From: CAYNYF01 sp964401385
GTDB lineage: Bacteria; Planctomycetota; Phycisphaerae; SM23-33
Reading direction: 5' to 3'
NCBI GenBank assembly: GCA_964401385.1
Contig: CAYNYF010000010.1
Coordinates: 1-64,000, forward strand
Length of the DNA stretch: 64,000 nt
Part shown: positions 56,115 to 64,000 of the stretch, piece after piece
How the letters are laid out: each line of letters begins with the position of its first letter
Numbering within the stretch: the stretch's first letter is position 1
The notes under the pieces: generated by a model
The model's database searches: none
What the model was told of the DNA's origin: nothing
The model's input: the letters and a program-made list of their open reading frames with translations, nothing else
Program-made: the position numbers and the translations under genes

Positions 56115-58426
56115 GGGCACCCTTCCTGCCGGCGGATGTGGTGGTCCTGCTGCTCGCGGCTGAGCATGGTGAAGTAGGCGCACCACCCGCCCATGCGGAC
56201 CCGCAGGGAGTCGTACTTCTCGGGTTCCTGCTGGGCCGCCCGGAGTTCCTCCGTGTCGGCAACCGTCAGCGTCATCATCGCGCCGCCGGTTTCGATGAAG
56301 CTGCGGATCAGCGCGGCCATCCGGGACGTGCCTTCGGCCCCCTCGACGAGTCGCCTGGCCAGGCGGAGGTCCAGCGGCCCGCCGGCGGGGAGATTGCAGT
56401 GATGCATCTTGGAGTAGGAAAGGATGGCTCCGGGCAGGCCCTGCATGTCCCGCCCCAGCGCCGGAGAGAAATTCGACGAGACGGGCTCGCCCGCCAGCCG
56501 CCCGTCCGGGGAGGCCTCCAGCCCCTCGCCGATGCCGATGTACCAGGAGAAGGTCGCCGCTCCGCAGGGGAACTTGATTCGATCGCGGTGGGCCTCGGCG
56601 TGCCGGGCGACGGTCGTGGTGAACAGGGCGACGACCTCCCGGCCGACGGCGTCGACCTGCTCGTCGTCGTTGCCGTACTTGGGCGCGGTCAGCAGCTTCT
56701 TGCGCAGCGATTCGAAGCCCTCGAAGTTCGCATCGAGCGCGTCGCAAAGTTGGGCCATCGTCGCCTCCTGCGCGTCAAAGATGACCGTCTTGATGGCGGC
56801 GAGGGAGTCGATGGCATGGGCGACGCTTTCGGCCAGAAGGGCGTAGATGCGGAACTTCGCCCCCCCGGCGGTCATGTCCCGCCGCGTCCGGATCGCCCCG
56901 TCAATCAAGGCGCTGAGCAGCGGAACCGGCGCCAGAATGCTGCGGTCGTCGAGGGTCTCGCCCACGTGAGCCACCACGCGGGCGACCATGACGTCCAGTT
57001 GGGCCGCGAACGCGTCCCAGACCTGCCGGAACGACCGGAAGCCGCGCGGGTCGCCGGCGTCGATGCCGGACTGCGTGCCCTCGAGGCGGCTGCGGCCGCG
57101 GTTCAGCGCCCACTCCAGGCAGAGCATGAGGCTGAGGCGCTGGAAGCGGAAGTCCGTCCGCCCGGGAATGATGACCTCCCAGCAGCCGTCGTTGGTATAG
57201 TCCCGCGCGTCGGGCGTGGGGATGCCGATCCTCTCCAGCGCCGGGACGATCGCCTCGTCGCTGAAGAGCGCCGGCATGCCGCCGCCGTCCTTCAGCACGT
57301 CGCAGGCGTGCCGCAGGAGCGGCTCGGGAGTATTGCGATGCACGCGAACGGTCAGCAGGGGATTGGTCATCCGGTTGCGGCGGTAGGCCTCCAGCAGCAG
57401 CAGCGAGAGGGGATTGGTGCCGTCGGCGCCGTCGGGCCTGAGCCCGCAGACGACGATGTTCTGGAGCCAGTGGTTCGTCGCGTCGAGGCGGTCTCGGTCC
57501 CGGCCGATTTGGGAAGAGGTGTAGTGCCGCGTCCGCCGGGAGAGGTCGACCGGCTCGTCTTCGCGGGCCTCCGGCCGCTGCTCGCCGGTGGTCTTCGCCC
57601 GCTCGTTGAACTTCAGGGAGAAGCAGCTCACCAGCTCGGCCGCGGCCGGCATGTCGATCCGCCCGGCCTGAAGGTCGGCCTCGAGCAGGGGCCAGGCGTA
57701 CTGGTCCAGCCGGCCCATGGCGTTGCCGTTCTTGGTGGAGTGAAAGATCATGTGCAGCAGCCACACCGACTGGAACGCCTGCCAGAACGTGCGGGCGGGC
57801 CCGGCCGGGGCCTGCCGGAGGTTGTCGCCCATTTGGCGAAGCTCGGCCGACCTGGCCGGGTCGCCGCAGTCGTCGGCTTCGGCGAGGCAGCGTTCAGACA
57901 GACGCCCGGCGAAGTCCATGACCGCATTCAGGGCGATGATGACCGAATCGAGAAATGCCTTCTCCCGATCGTCCCGGCAGGCGGGCTGCTGGCGCTCGGC
58001 CTCGGCGCGGATTCCCTGAAGGCCACTGGCCAGCAGCGATGGATAATCCGGCACGATGTGCCCGAAGCAGCCGGTGCTCAGGCCGTGTGCCTCGGCCATG
58101 GCCCCCTCGGCGTCGGTGATGTACTCGGGGAAGCCCCACTCGGCATGGATTCGGGGCGATTCCAGCGTCATGGAGCCGGCAAAGAGCTGGCCCTCCCACA
58201 GGTCCGCGGGCATGTGGGCCAGCTTCAGTGCGATAGCGCGGGCCTTGCGCATCGCCAAGGGCTCAGACATGAAACGCTCGTCGATCCGTGCCGGGCATGC
58301 CCACGCAACCGGCGGGGCGTTCATGGCCGTCCGCACCCGACGCCGGAGATCCAGCACGCGGGCGGTGTCGGCCAGACCGGCGATCTCAGCCGGCCGCACC
58401 TGGGCGATATCCTGTCCGGGCCTCAT
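56111..58426 (-). CDS. Glycyl radical enzyme of unknown substrate (PFL-like superfamily)
   Basis: 771 residues, typical of the superfamily. The active-site thiyl residue is Cys415 in TNDGCWEVIIPG, with the catalytic Glu417 of the GCxE motif seen in eliminases and dehydratases, whereas true PFL has two adjacent Cys. The glycyl-radical loop near the C-terminus reads RVRMGGWCAYF, so Gly747 is the likely radical site, a variant of the usual RVxGY. The enzyme is oxygen-sensitive by nature. ATG 58426 follows AAGGAG and is chosen over upstream codons with basic, unrelated translations. Its activase is cotranscribed. The substrate cannot be assigned; an elimination on a diol, amino alcohol or sulfonate is possible. 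Confidence 0.9.
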   Translation of the reverse strand: MRPGQDIAQVRPAEIAGLADTARVLDLRRRVRTAMNAPPVAWACPARIDERFMSEPLAMRKARAIALKLAHMPADLWEGQLFAGSMTLESPRIHAEWGFPEYITDAEGAMAEAHGLSTGCFGHIVPDYPSLLASGLQGIRAEAERQQPACRDDREKAFLDSVIIALNAVMDFAGRLSERCLAEADDCGDPARSAELRQMGDNLRQAPAGPARTFWQAFQSVWLLHMIFHSTKNGNAMGRLDQYAWPLLEADLQAGRIDMPAAAELVSCFSLKFNERAKTTGEQRPEAREDEPVDLSRRTRHYTSSQIGRDRDRLDATNHWLQNIVVCGLRPDGADGTNPLSLLLLEAYRRNRMTNPLLTVRVHRNTPEPLLRHACDVLKDGGGMPALFSDEAIVPALERIGIPTPDARDYTNDGCWEVIIPGRTDFRFQRLSLMLCLEWALNRGRSRLEGTQSGIDAGDPRGFRSFRQVWDAFAAQLDVMVARVVAHVGETLDDRSILAPVPLLSALIDGAIRTRRDMTAGGAKFRIYALLAESVAHAIDSLAAIKTVIFDAQEATMAQLCDALDANFEGFESLRKKLLTAPKYGNDDEQVDAVGREVVALFTTTVARHAEAHRDRIKFPCGAATFSWYIGIGEGLEASPDGRLAGEPVSSNFSPALGRDMQGLPGAILSYSKMHHCNLPAGGPLDLRLARRLVEGAEGTSRMAALIRSFIETGGAMMTLTVADTEELRAAQQEPEKYDSLRVRMGGWCAYFTMLSREQQDHHIRRQEGCP

Positions 58427-58583
58427 CCGGTCTCCTTGGCCAGGGGCCTGCACTGCACCTACATTCTCTCCGGAAGGCCGAGCGTGTCCAGAACATGCCT
58501 CCGCCGCCGGCCCTGGCATTGACCGCCGCCATCCTGACCGATAGAGTCTTAACTGCGTGGACGCGCTTCGCCGCCGACGGCGC

Positions 58584-58657
58584 ACGCCCGTAGCTCAGCA
58601 GGATAGAGCGGCGGTTTCCTAAACCGCAGGTCGGAGGTTCGAGTCCTCCCGGGCGTA
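58584..58657 (+). tRNA. tRNA-Arg(CCU)
   Basis: A 74-base cloverleaf: acceptor ACGCCCG/CGGGCGT with discriminator A, D-arm GCTC/GAGC, anticodon stem GCGGT/ACCGC with loop TTCCTAA (anticodon CCT), and T-arm GGAGG-TTCGAGT-CCTCC. All stems pair. The CCA end is not encoded. Confidence 0.97.
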
Positions 58658-58782
58658 GTGATCTTGACCCTTGCCAACGAGCGCCTTTGCCAGTGTTGGC
58701 AGGGGTCTCCTTGCCCTTTACGCCGCCGCGGAGGTTCGGCTCGCCCCAGGTTATGTAGATGAACGGCGGTCATGACGGTGCA

Positions 58783-59934
58783 TTAGCCGGGCGCGGCGGG
58801 CTGGGTAGTGGCGGGAGGCTCGTATATGGTCGTTTGCCCCTGACCGCCCTGGGAGGCGCCCGGCGCCGAGACTCCGATCTGGAATCTCCGGCCGTCGCGT
58901 TCCAGCTCCACGGAGAACTGTCCGATTCGTATGACCTTGGCTTTGGCGACAGTCTGCCCCACCTTGACGGACCTGTTGTTGATGATGGCGACCCAGCCGT
59001 CGGAGCCGCGCATGATGCCCACGAGCTGGAGACCAGCCGGCGCGACCTCAAAGGCGCCCTGGGGCTTCGCATCGTTGGCGGCCTTCGGAGCGGGGTCCTT
59101 TGGCGCCTGCGGCTTGCCTGCGGACTCATTCGGCGGGGGCGTCGCGGAACCCTTGGGCTGGGCTCTCAGGAGTTGCCCGGCGGCAGACCGGCGCGGCGAC
59201 GTCAGCAACTTGAAGGCCTGCACCAGCGCCATCTCGGAGATCGCCATCACCGGAACGGCCAATGATGGTGTAGACTCTCCCGGGGTCGCCCCGGCGGGCA
59301 GCGGGGGCTTGGCGGGCGCTTCAAGAGTTTCGGCCGAGGTGTCTGTCACGGTTTCGCCGCCCGGCGCGGATGATCGGTCGGGGGCCGTGACCGGTTTCGC
59401 CGGTTTCCGCGAGATCTGCTCAAGCTGTCCGGTTGATGGGGCTGGTTGTGCTTTCTCGGGCGGGCTGGCGGCGGCGGGGCGTTCGACCGCGACCGCGGGC
59501 GGGCTGTCGGACGCCGAAGCCGACTGTGGCGCCACGCCGCTGTCGCTCAAAGACCACCAGACCAGGACAATCAATCCGGCCGCCAGCAGCCCGCCCGCGG
59601 CAGCCGCCATGGGCAAGAGCATCCTGTTGCGTTCCCAGAGCGCGGAATGGGCTTTTCCGCCGCGGTGGGACGAGTAAGACCGCTGCGCCGTATCGGCTTT
59701 GGCTTCTGCGGCCTCCGCCGGTCGTTCAGGTTGCCCGGCGGTGGCGCTGGGAGAGGCGAATTCCTGCTCGGCCTGTGCTGCTTCAGGGTATTCCGGCTCG
59801 TCCTCGGCGGTAATCCCCAGACGCTCCACTCCGTAGTTGGGGTTCTTCTCAGCGGCCGGACCACCGCCGGCCGGCTGCCCGAAGGACGGAATACCCAATC
59901 GCCCCGCGGCAAGGTTGATCCTCTTTTGCCTCAT
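58783..59934 (-). CDS. GspC/PilP-like pilus or type II secretion periplasmic protein
   Basis: 383 residues. An N-terminal cytoplasmic region is followed by one transmembrane segment (LPMAAAAGGLLAAGLIVLVWW, about residues 107-127), a long Pro/Ala/Glu-rich linker and a C-terminal small beta domain (LQLVGIMRGSDGWVAIINNR, then VGQTVAKAKVIRIGQFSVEL). That ending is the pattern of the homology region of GspC and PilP, which links inner-membrane pilus parts to the secretin. The ATG at 59934 follows GGAG by 6 bases; the TTG at 59946 is less likely. It is the third gene of the pilM-parA operon. Confidence 0.65.
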   Translation of the reverse strand: MRQKRINLAAGRLGIPSFGQPAGGGPAAEKNPNYGVERLGITAEDEPEYPEAAQAEQEFASPSATAGQPERPAEAAEAKADTAQRSYSSHRGGKAHSALWERNRMLLPMAAAAGGLLAAGLIVLVWWSLSDSGVAPQSASASDSPPAVAVERPAAASPPEKAQPAPSTGQLEQISRKPAKPVTAPDRSSAPGGETVTDTSAETLEAPAKPPLPAGATPGESTPSLAVPVMAISEMALVQAFKLLTSPRRSAAGQLLRAQPKGSATPPPNESAGKPQAPKDPAPKAANDAKPQGAFEVAPAGLQLVGIMRGSDGWVAIINNRSVKVGQTVAKAKVIRIGQFSVELERDGRRFQIGVSAPGASQGGQGQTTIYEPPATTQPAAPG

Positions 59935-60104
59935 CACGCACTCCAACTGCTCGGCCGACTGTTCATGCCCCGGACCGGAAACCGGTCCACTCGGCCTTGG
60001 CTGACGCCGGCGGGCCTTCGCAAAGGCCGCCCAGATGGCTGATTCTCGCGGTGCTCCTGAGCCGGTTCGTCCGGGTCGGGACGGTCCGCCTCGGCCGGCC
60101 GGGT

Positions 60105-61589
60105 CTAGCCGGACAGCTTTTGCAGCATTGCCCGCAGGGCTGGGTAGTCGACCTTTTCGTCCGCTGCTGGCTCGTCGTCCGTATTCTCCACCGCCGGCAC
60201 GGGTTCCGGCACCGGTTCGGCGTCGGCCGAATCGTCCGGCTCTGCCGCCTCGGCTTGGCGGCTCTGAACGTCTTCCTGGCTGTCTTCGGCGGCTGGAGGA
60301 GTTTCGCCTTTGGCCCAGTCGGTTCCCTCGTACGGATTGTCCTGCGATTGCGGCTCTTCCGAGCTGCCCGAACCCGGTGGGTAGCCCAGGTCATCGGCGG
60401 GCGTCTCTTGCGGCGGCGCCTCGGCCGGGGCCTCGTCCGTTTCGACCGGTGGCGCTTCCTGGCTTGGCTCGACCTGTTCGGCAGCCGGTGGCTCGGCCGG
60501 GGCCTCGTCCGTTTCGACCGGTGGCGCTTCCTGGCCTGGCTCGACCTGTTCGGCAGCCGGTGGCTCGGCCGGGGCCTCGTCCGTTTCGACCGGTGGCGCT
60601 TGCTGGCTTGGCTCGACCTGTTCGACAGCCGGCGGCTCGGCGGGGCCGGCCGTTTCCTCGCCGCTGCTTTCCCACGTCGGCTCGACCGCGGCGGCGCTAA
60701 GCTCTGCAATGATTGGGGGCTCTGAGGGCGGGACCTCGACGCCGTACTTCAAGCTGTACTCACGCAGAATGGCGTCCGTCTGCTTTCGCATCTCAGCGAA
60801 GCTCAGGTGTTCCTGCTCGGCCGGCGCGTCGGCTGCCCCGATCGGGTCGCCCAGCGCGGCGAGCACCTCGCGGGCCAGGGATCTGTAGTCTTCGGCCGCG
60901 TGGCTGTCGGAGGCGAAGGTCAGGATGCTCTGCCCCGAGCCGGGGCATTCGCGGACGCGGACATTCTCCCGGATGACGGTCTGGAAGACCTTGCCCGGCA
61001 GGGCCCGCTTGAGTTCTTCCAGCACGAGCTGGCTGAGCTTGGTTCTGGCATCGTATCGGCAGGCGAGCACGCCGGCGAGGACGATTTCGTGCCCGAACCC
61101 GTCGCGGACGTCCTGGAGGGTCGTCAGCAGGATCTTCAGCCCGTCCAGGGCCAGGATGGACGTTTCCACCGGCACGATGGCATGCGTCGCCGCCAACAGG
61201 GCGTTGCCGATCAAGCGGTTGCCCAGGCTCGGCGGGCAGTCGATCACGCCGTAGTCGAAGCCGGAGATCTCCGTGAGCAGCTTGTGAAGCTGTCCGCCTT
61301 GTGTGGGCCTGAGGTCGTGGGCGACCGAGTCGAGCTTGCCGCTGCCGGGCGCGAGCGAGACGCCCGGGGCGACGTCCGGAACGGGATGAAACCCCTTCCC
61401 ACTCCAGAGCGCATCGGCGAAGCTGGTATCGTCCTCGACGCCCAACCAGCGCGAAGATGCCGCCTGCCCATCGAGGTCCACCAGCAAGACCTTCCGACCG
61501 AGCTCGCCCAGGGCGGCGGAGAGATTCACGGCCGTGGTCGTCTTGCCGCTTCCGCCCTTCTCGTTGACAATTGCTATTGTCTGCATCAT
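60105..61589 (-). CDS. ParA/MinD-type ATPase with repeated acidic Pro-rich tail
   Basis: 494 residues. Residues 1 to about 250 are a ParA-family ATPase: deviant Walker A NEKGGSGKTT (Lys11 and Lys16), VLLVDLDGQAASSRWLG and FDYGVIDCPPSLGN. Such ATPases position cargo on the nucleoid or membrane. The C-terminal half is disordered and acidic; it contains three 24-residue tandem repeats (60421-60636) and ends in a short helix (YPALRAMLQKL). It lies between pilM (25-base gap) and the GspC/PilP-like gene (170-base gap), so it probably positions the pilus or secretion machine instead of the chromosome; no ParB is present. ATG 61589 and 61586 are adjacent candidates. Confidence 0.88.
   Translation of the reverse strand: MMQTIAIVNEKGGSGKTTTAVNLSAALGELGRKVLLVDLDGQAASSRWLGVEDDTSFADALWSGKGFHPVPDVAPGVSLAPGSGKLDSVAHDLRPTQGGQLHKLLTEISGFDYGVIDCPPSLGNRLIGNALLAATHAIVPVETSILALDGLKILLTTLQDVRDGFGHEIVLAGVLACRYDARTKLSQLVLEELKRALPGKVFQTVIRENVRVRECPGSGQSILTFASDSHAAEDYRSLAREVLAALGDPIGAADAPAEQEHLSFAEMRKQTDAILREYSLKYGVEVPPSEPPIIAELSAAAVEPTWESSGEETAGPAEPPAVEQVEPSQQAPPVETDEAPAEPPAAEQVEPGQEAPPVETDEAPAEPPAAEQVEPSQEAPPVETDEAPAEAPPQETPADDLGYPPGSGSSEEPQSQDNPYEGTDWAKGETPPAAEDSQEDVQSRQAEAAEPDDSADAEPVPEPVPAVENTDDEPAADEKVDYPALRAMLQKLSG
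60421..60636 (-). repeat. Tandem repeat, 3 x 72 bases, inside the ParA-like gene
   Basis: Units start at 60421, 60493 and 60565, with a partial fourth from 60637. They are nearly identical at the DNA level and encode a 24-residue Pro/Glu unit (core EQVEPSQEAPPVETDEAPA). The near identity indicates recent expansion by slippage or unequal recombination. Confidence 0.95.
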
Positions 61590-61614
61590 CGTGTCAAACT
61601 CGCGACGATCGCTT

Positions 61615-62703
61615 TCATGCCGCCAAGGTTGCCCCAAGACTCAACCCGATAGCCACCGCCCACGAAGGCTGGGGTTGTCTGGCGTCCAGGCCGGAAGTCC
61701 ATCCCGCCCGGTCCGTCCGCCTGATGCCGGCCATCGGGTCGCCAACTTGCGCGGGCAGGTTCAGGCGCCTGGCGATGCACTGACACAGGCGCTTGTTGTG
61801 GGCCTGCCCGCCGACGAAGATCACGCGCTCGATGGGCCGATTCCTGAAAACGGATTCGTAGTAGCGCACGCACTGGGTTATCTTGTCGGCGATCTCGCCG
61901 ATCTTGCCGTCGAGCAAGGCGAACATCTCGTCTTGCGCCGCCGCGTCCTGCGTCCGGCTCTGCATCTCTCGCCGAACGCTGTGGGCCTTCTCGATGGAAA
62001 CGTGCATGGCGTCGGCAAATGCCTCGTCCAGGTCTTTCCCGCCCGCCATCAGGTTGCTGGCGAAGGCCATCTTCTGACCGTGTGCCAGTGCGATCTGCGT
62101 GCTGGCCGAGCCGATGTCTATGAACAATGTCACACGGGATTCGTCAGTGGCTCGACCCAATAGTCGAGCGAAGCATTCCACCACCGCGCAGGCTTCGATG
62201 TTGACGCCCACCACGTCCAGGCCCGCACCGCCAGCCATGGTGAGGTAGGTTTCCAGGTCACGGCGGGGCACGGCCACCACGATCCGCTCGTGCATGTCCT
62301 GTCCGTCGGTGTAGACCGTGCCGGCGAGGATGTGGCGAATGACCGCATCCTCCACGGGGCAGGGCAGCTTGCCTTCCAGCTCTTTCTTGACCGCCCCGTC
62401 GACTTCTTGCCGCGGGACAACCGGAATCCTGACCGGCTGAAGGAAGGTGGCGACGGACGGCAGGGACAGGATTGCCTTTCGACCCGTGAACTCGCCCGCC
62501 TTGAGAATGCCGCGGATCTTGCCGGACAGAAAGTCCAATCGTCGGGCAAGGTCGTCGCGGCAGTCAGGGGGGACCTCGGCTGAAGCCGCCGCCAGCAGGT
62601 CGACGTTGCTTCCGCAGGTCCGTAGCTGGGCCATCTTCAGGTTGCCGAATCCCAGGTCCACTCCGATGGGAAGGGCTTTTTCCGGCTTGCTCTTCAGCCC
62701 CAT
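61615..62703 (-). CDS. pilM: PilM-like type IV pilus assembly ATPase
   Basis: 362-residue actin-like (FtsA/PilM fold) protein that binds ATP and, in type IV pili, recruits PilN at the inner membrane. Phosphate-binding motifs are IGVDLGFGNLKMAQL and FIDIGSASTQIALAHGQ, and the C-terminal adenosine motif is VIFVGGQAHNKRLCQ. The length is normal. The ATG at 62703 follows GAGAGG. It is the first gene of the operon with the ParA-like and GspC/PilP-like genes; pilN and pilO are not present. A candidate promoter with flanking hairpins lies upstream. Confidence 0.9.
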   Translation of the reverse strand: MGLKSKPEKALPIGVDLGFGNLKMAQLRTCGSNVDLLAAASAEVPPDCRDDLARRLDFLSGKIRGILKAGEFTGRKAILSLPSVATFLQPVRIPVVPRQEVDGAVKKELEGKLPCPVEDAVIRHILAGTVYTDGQDMHERIVVAVPRRDLETYLTMAGGAGLDVVGVNIEACAVVECFARLLGRATDESRVTLFIDIGSASTQIALAHGQKMAFASNLMAGGKDLDEAFADAMHVSIEKAHSVRREMQSRTQDAAAQDEMFALLDGKIGEIADKITQCVRYYESVFRNRPIERVIFVGGQAHNKRLCQCIARRLNLPAQVGDPMAGIRRTDRAGWTSGLDARQPQPSWAVAIGLSLGATLAA

Positions 62704-62820
62704 AGCACCTCTCCGAAAACCGGGGCATAGGGAAGGCTGCTCAGTCAGACTTGCACCGATGCCACGTACGCCTGTTCGACCGTATGTGCCGGCGGCGAGG
62801 CGGCCGCGCGGGCAGACGTT

Positions 62821-62873
62821 GCCAGACGCCAATTGCCGCGTCTGGCGTCTGCCTGGAGGCTCTGGCTGCCTCC
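62821..62873. repeat. Two hairpins in the pilM leader
   Basis: First: GCCAGACGC/GCGTCTGGC, nine perfect pairs with an eight-base loop (62821-62846). Second: GGAGGC/GCCTCC, six pairs with a seven-base loop (62855-62873). They lie between the candidate promoter and the pilM start, so they would be in the mRNA leader. No T-run follows on the minus strand. Confidence 0.6.
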
Positions 62874-62922
62874 TCGCCGGCGACCTGCCGTTCGCTGTCA
62901 CGGCTACCTTTAAGCTATATGC

Positions 62923-62951
62923 ACCATAGATTACGGACTGCATCCGGGCAA
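62923..62951 (-). promoter_or_regulatory. Candidate promoter of the pilM operon
   Basis: On the minus strand TTGCCC (62951-62946) and TATGGT (62928-62923) are separated by 17 bases, each matching 4 of 6 consensus positions. It lies 220 bases upstream of pilM. Confidence 0.4.
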
Positions 62952-62955
62952 GTTT

Positions 62956-62981
62956 GGGGCGGTTATAGCGGCAACCGCCCC
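62956..62981. promoter_or_regulatory. Perfect nine-base inverted repeat by the pilM promoter
   Basis: GGGGCGGTT and AACCGCCCC flank an eight-base loop, five bases upstream of the -35 element of the candidate pilM promoter and between the divergent pilM and NYN genes. It could be an operator acting on either side. Confidence 0.5.
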
Positions 62982-63154
62982 ATCGGGCGGCCCGACGGGG
63001 ACCGCCCCGGCGGAGCCGACGGCCACCCCCGAGGCCAAATCCGGCCCATCCGGGCCGGCGGACGTGATGCCATCGGCGGTCCCTTCCTGCCGGCGGCTGC
63101 CGCAGCTTCCGGCCGGGCAGGATGTTGCCGAAATCGGGGGTTGAGGGTACCATA

Positions 63155-63691
63155 GTGTTTGTGCCTTTCTTAATCGACGGGAATAACCTGATACATGCCT
63201 TGCGCCAGGCCGGTATTGAGGTCGGCAGGGTCGGTTTGCGTCGGCTCTTGGGCCGGCTGTCCTCCGACGGCGAGAAGGTTCAGATTGTTTTCGACGGGCC
63301 GCCGCCGGCGGAGCTGCCTGGCGGTCAGGGCGACGACCGCGGCCTCGAGGTCGCCTACTCCGCCCCTCGCAGCGCCGATGAGCTGATCGTCGAGCACATC
63401 GCGGACAACACCGCCCCGCGCCGGCTGACGGTCGTCACTTCCGATCGCGAGATCCTCCGCGCCGCTCGCCGGCGGCGATGCAGGCTCGCGACCAGCCAGG
63501 ATTTTATTGAGTTTTTGCTGCGGGCGCTTCTCCGCGGGGCAAAGCCCCGGCCGGTCGAGCCGCCGGAAAAGCGCAAAGGCCTGACGGCCGAGCAGGCGCG
63601 ACGCTGGCTGCGCGAGCTTGGCCTGGACGAGGCAAGGCCGCAGACGGGAGAACCACATGACCCAACAGACAAGAGAACGTCGAGCCCATAG
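63155..63691 (+). CDS. NYN-domain (YacP-like) RNase
   Basis: 178 residues. PIN-like NYN fold: LIDGNNLIHALRQ (first Asp), KVQIVFDGPPPAEL, SADELIVEHIA and LTVVTSDREILRAARRR (Asp for metal) give the acidic active site of YacP-type ribonucleases, which act on RNA. A C-terminal basic helix follows. The GTG at 63155 (after GAGGG) puts the family start right at the N-terminus; GTG 63161 and ATG 63122 are alternatives. Its last 35 bases overlap the PilZ gene, so the two are coupled. Confidence 0.8.
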   Translation: MFVPFLIDGNNLIHALRQAGIEVGRVGLRRLLGRLSSDGEKVQIVFDGPPPAELPGGQGDDRGLEVAYSAPRSADELIVEHIADNTAPRRLTVVTSDREILRAARRRRCRLATSQDFIEFLLRALLRGAKPRPVEPPEKRKGLTAEQARRWLRELGLDEARPQTGEPHDPTDKRTSSP

Positions 63692-64000
63692 GCGCCTCGC
63701 CCTCACCTGTCCCATCGTCGTCTCCGACGAGGGCGGCAGGGAGCTTCTCCGAACGCGGACGCTGAACGTGTCCGACGGCGGGGCGCTGTTGCAGGCCCCG
63801 GCCGATCGGGAGCTGGCCCCCGGAGAGCCGCTCAAGCTTCTCCTGCGGGTGCCGCGCTCGACGCCGAACACGTACATGCTGGAGGATTTCTCCTCCGGCG
63901 CGAACGTGGTCCGCCGCCAGCCGGTCGCCGACGCCGCCGGGCCGGGACAGTACGTCGCCGTCCGCTTCGCCGAGCCGCTGGGCCTGGAGCTGGAGGTTTA
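63657..64000 (+). CDS. PilZ-domain protein (runs off the window end)
   Basis: At least 114 residues: the frame begins ATG at 63657 and the last two bases of the window (TA) leave the final codon open. PilZ c-di-GMP motifs are visible: basic RERRAHRRLAL (RxxxR-type) followed by NVSDGGALL (the [DN]xSxxG motif). PilZ proteins bind cyclic di-GMP and often control pili or motility, which fits the pilM operon across the divergent spacer. It overlaps the end of the NYN gene. Confidence 0.85.
   Translation, partial: MTQQTRERRAHRRLALTCPIVVSDEGGRELLRTRTLNVSDGGALLQAPADRELAPGEPLKLLLRVPRSTPNTYMLEDFSSGANVVRRQPVADAAGPGQYVAVRFAEPLGLELEV

Noticed and set aside
56111..58426. Pyruvate formate-lyase itself
   Set aside because: There is a single active-site Cys in a GCxE motif and the activase has extra ferredoxin sites, both unlike PFL.
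56138..58522. 794-residue plus-strand frame opposite the glycyl radical enzyme
   Set aside because: The minus strand carries the intact active-site and radical-loop motifs; the plus translation is low-information Gly/Arg/Val sequence.

Overview
The window is high-GC bacterial chromosome, most likely from a planctomycete of the Phycisphaerae type that lives at least partly without oxygen. Four things point there. A secreted clostripain-like protease carries the LEPR-XLL motif (5152-8565). A PEP-CTERM protein and a PEP-CTERM remnant carry dockerin-like DGGDYTIWADNYG repeats (53476-54600, 50897-51118). There are many planctomycete-style lipoproteins, TPR proteins and a DUF6785-like membrane protein. 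An oxygen-sensitive glycyl radical enzyme sits with its activase (55200-58426). This placement is inference from families; there is no rRNA in the window.

Layout. 0.2-5 kb: rpmI, rplT (with a long Ala/Lys tail) and pheS behind a good sigma-70-like promoter, followed by an M14 carboxypeptidase and a creatininase-family hydrolase, then a convergent methyltransferase. 5-11 kb: the LEPR-XLL C11 protease, divergent from the first of three paralogous transglutaminase-like proteins. 11-14.4 kb: a surface-glycan-like group (GT4 glycosyltransferase, ATP-grasp protein, SAM methyltransferase) with a truncated dihydrouridine synthase and a local segmental duplication. 14.5-22.5 kb: four minus-strand genes that read as one envelope cluster: a 1000-residue GATase-like/HEAT/GNAT/SCP2 fusion, a C25 gingipain-like protease, a small lipoprotein and a TPR lipoprotein with a DnaJ-type cysteine-rich domain. 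22.8-35.3 kb: metabolism, with P5C dehydrogenase, a trans-sulfuration enzyme, a HEAT-like protein, a DUF1846 protein, a methyltransferase/MazG pair, a nucleotidyltransferase-GHMP kinase fusion and glmS. 35.4-39.7 kb: the second transglutaminase paralogue and a multi-pass membrane protein.

39.7-41.1 kb is gene-poor, with one small membrane protein and a perfect-arm hairpin. 41.1-47.9 kb is a two-gene operon of a 1800-residue TPR protein and a TPR lipoprotein. 48-50.6 kb holds a B12-type radical SAM protein, tRNA-Lys(CUU) and small proteins. 50.6-55.3 kb holds a duplicated segment, a decapitated PEP-CTERM gene, the third transglutaminase paralogue and a complete PEP-CTERM gene. 55.2-58.7 kb holds the glycyl radical enzyme pair and tRNA-Arg(CCU). 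58.8-62.7 kb is a pilus/secretion-type operon (PilM, ParA-like ATPase, GspC/PilP-like protein), divergent from a NYN-domain protein and a PilZ protein cut by the window end.

The best candidates for undescribed biology are the four-gene envelope cluster at 14.5-22.5 kb, the three-member secreted transglutaminase family, the sugar kinase/nucleotidyltransferase fusion, the glycyl radical enzyme of unknown substrate, and the PilM-ParA-GspC/PilP operon without visible pilN/pilO. All calls come from reading the sequence; no database search was run.
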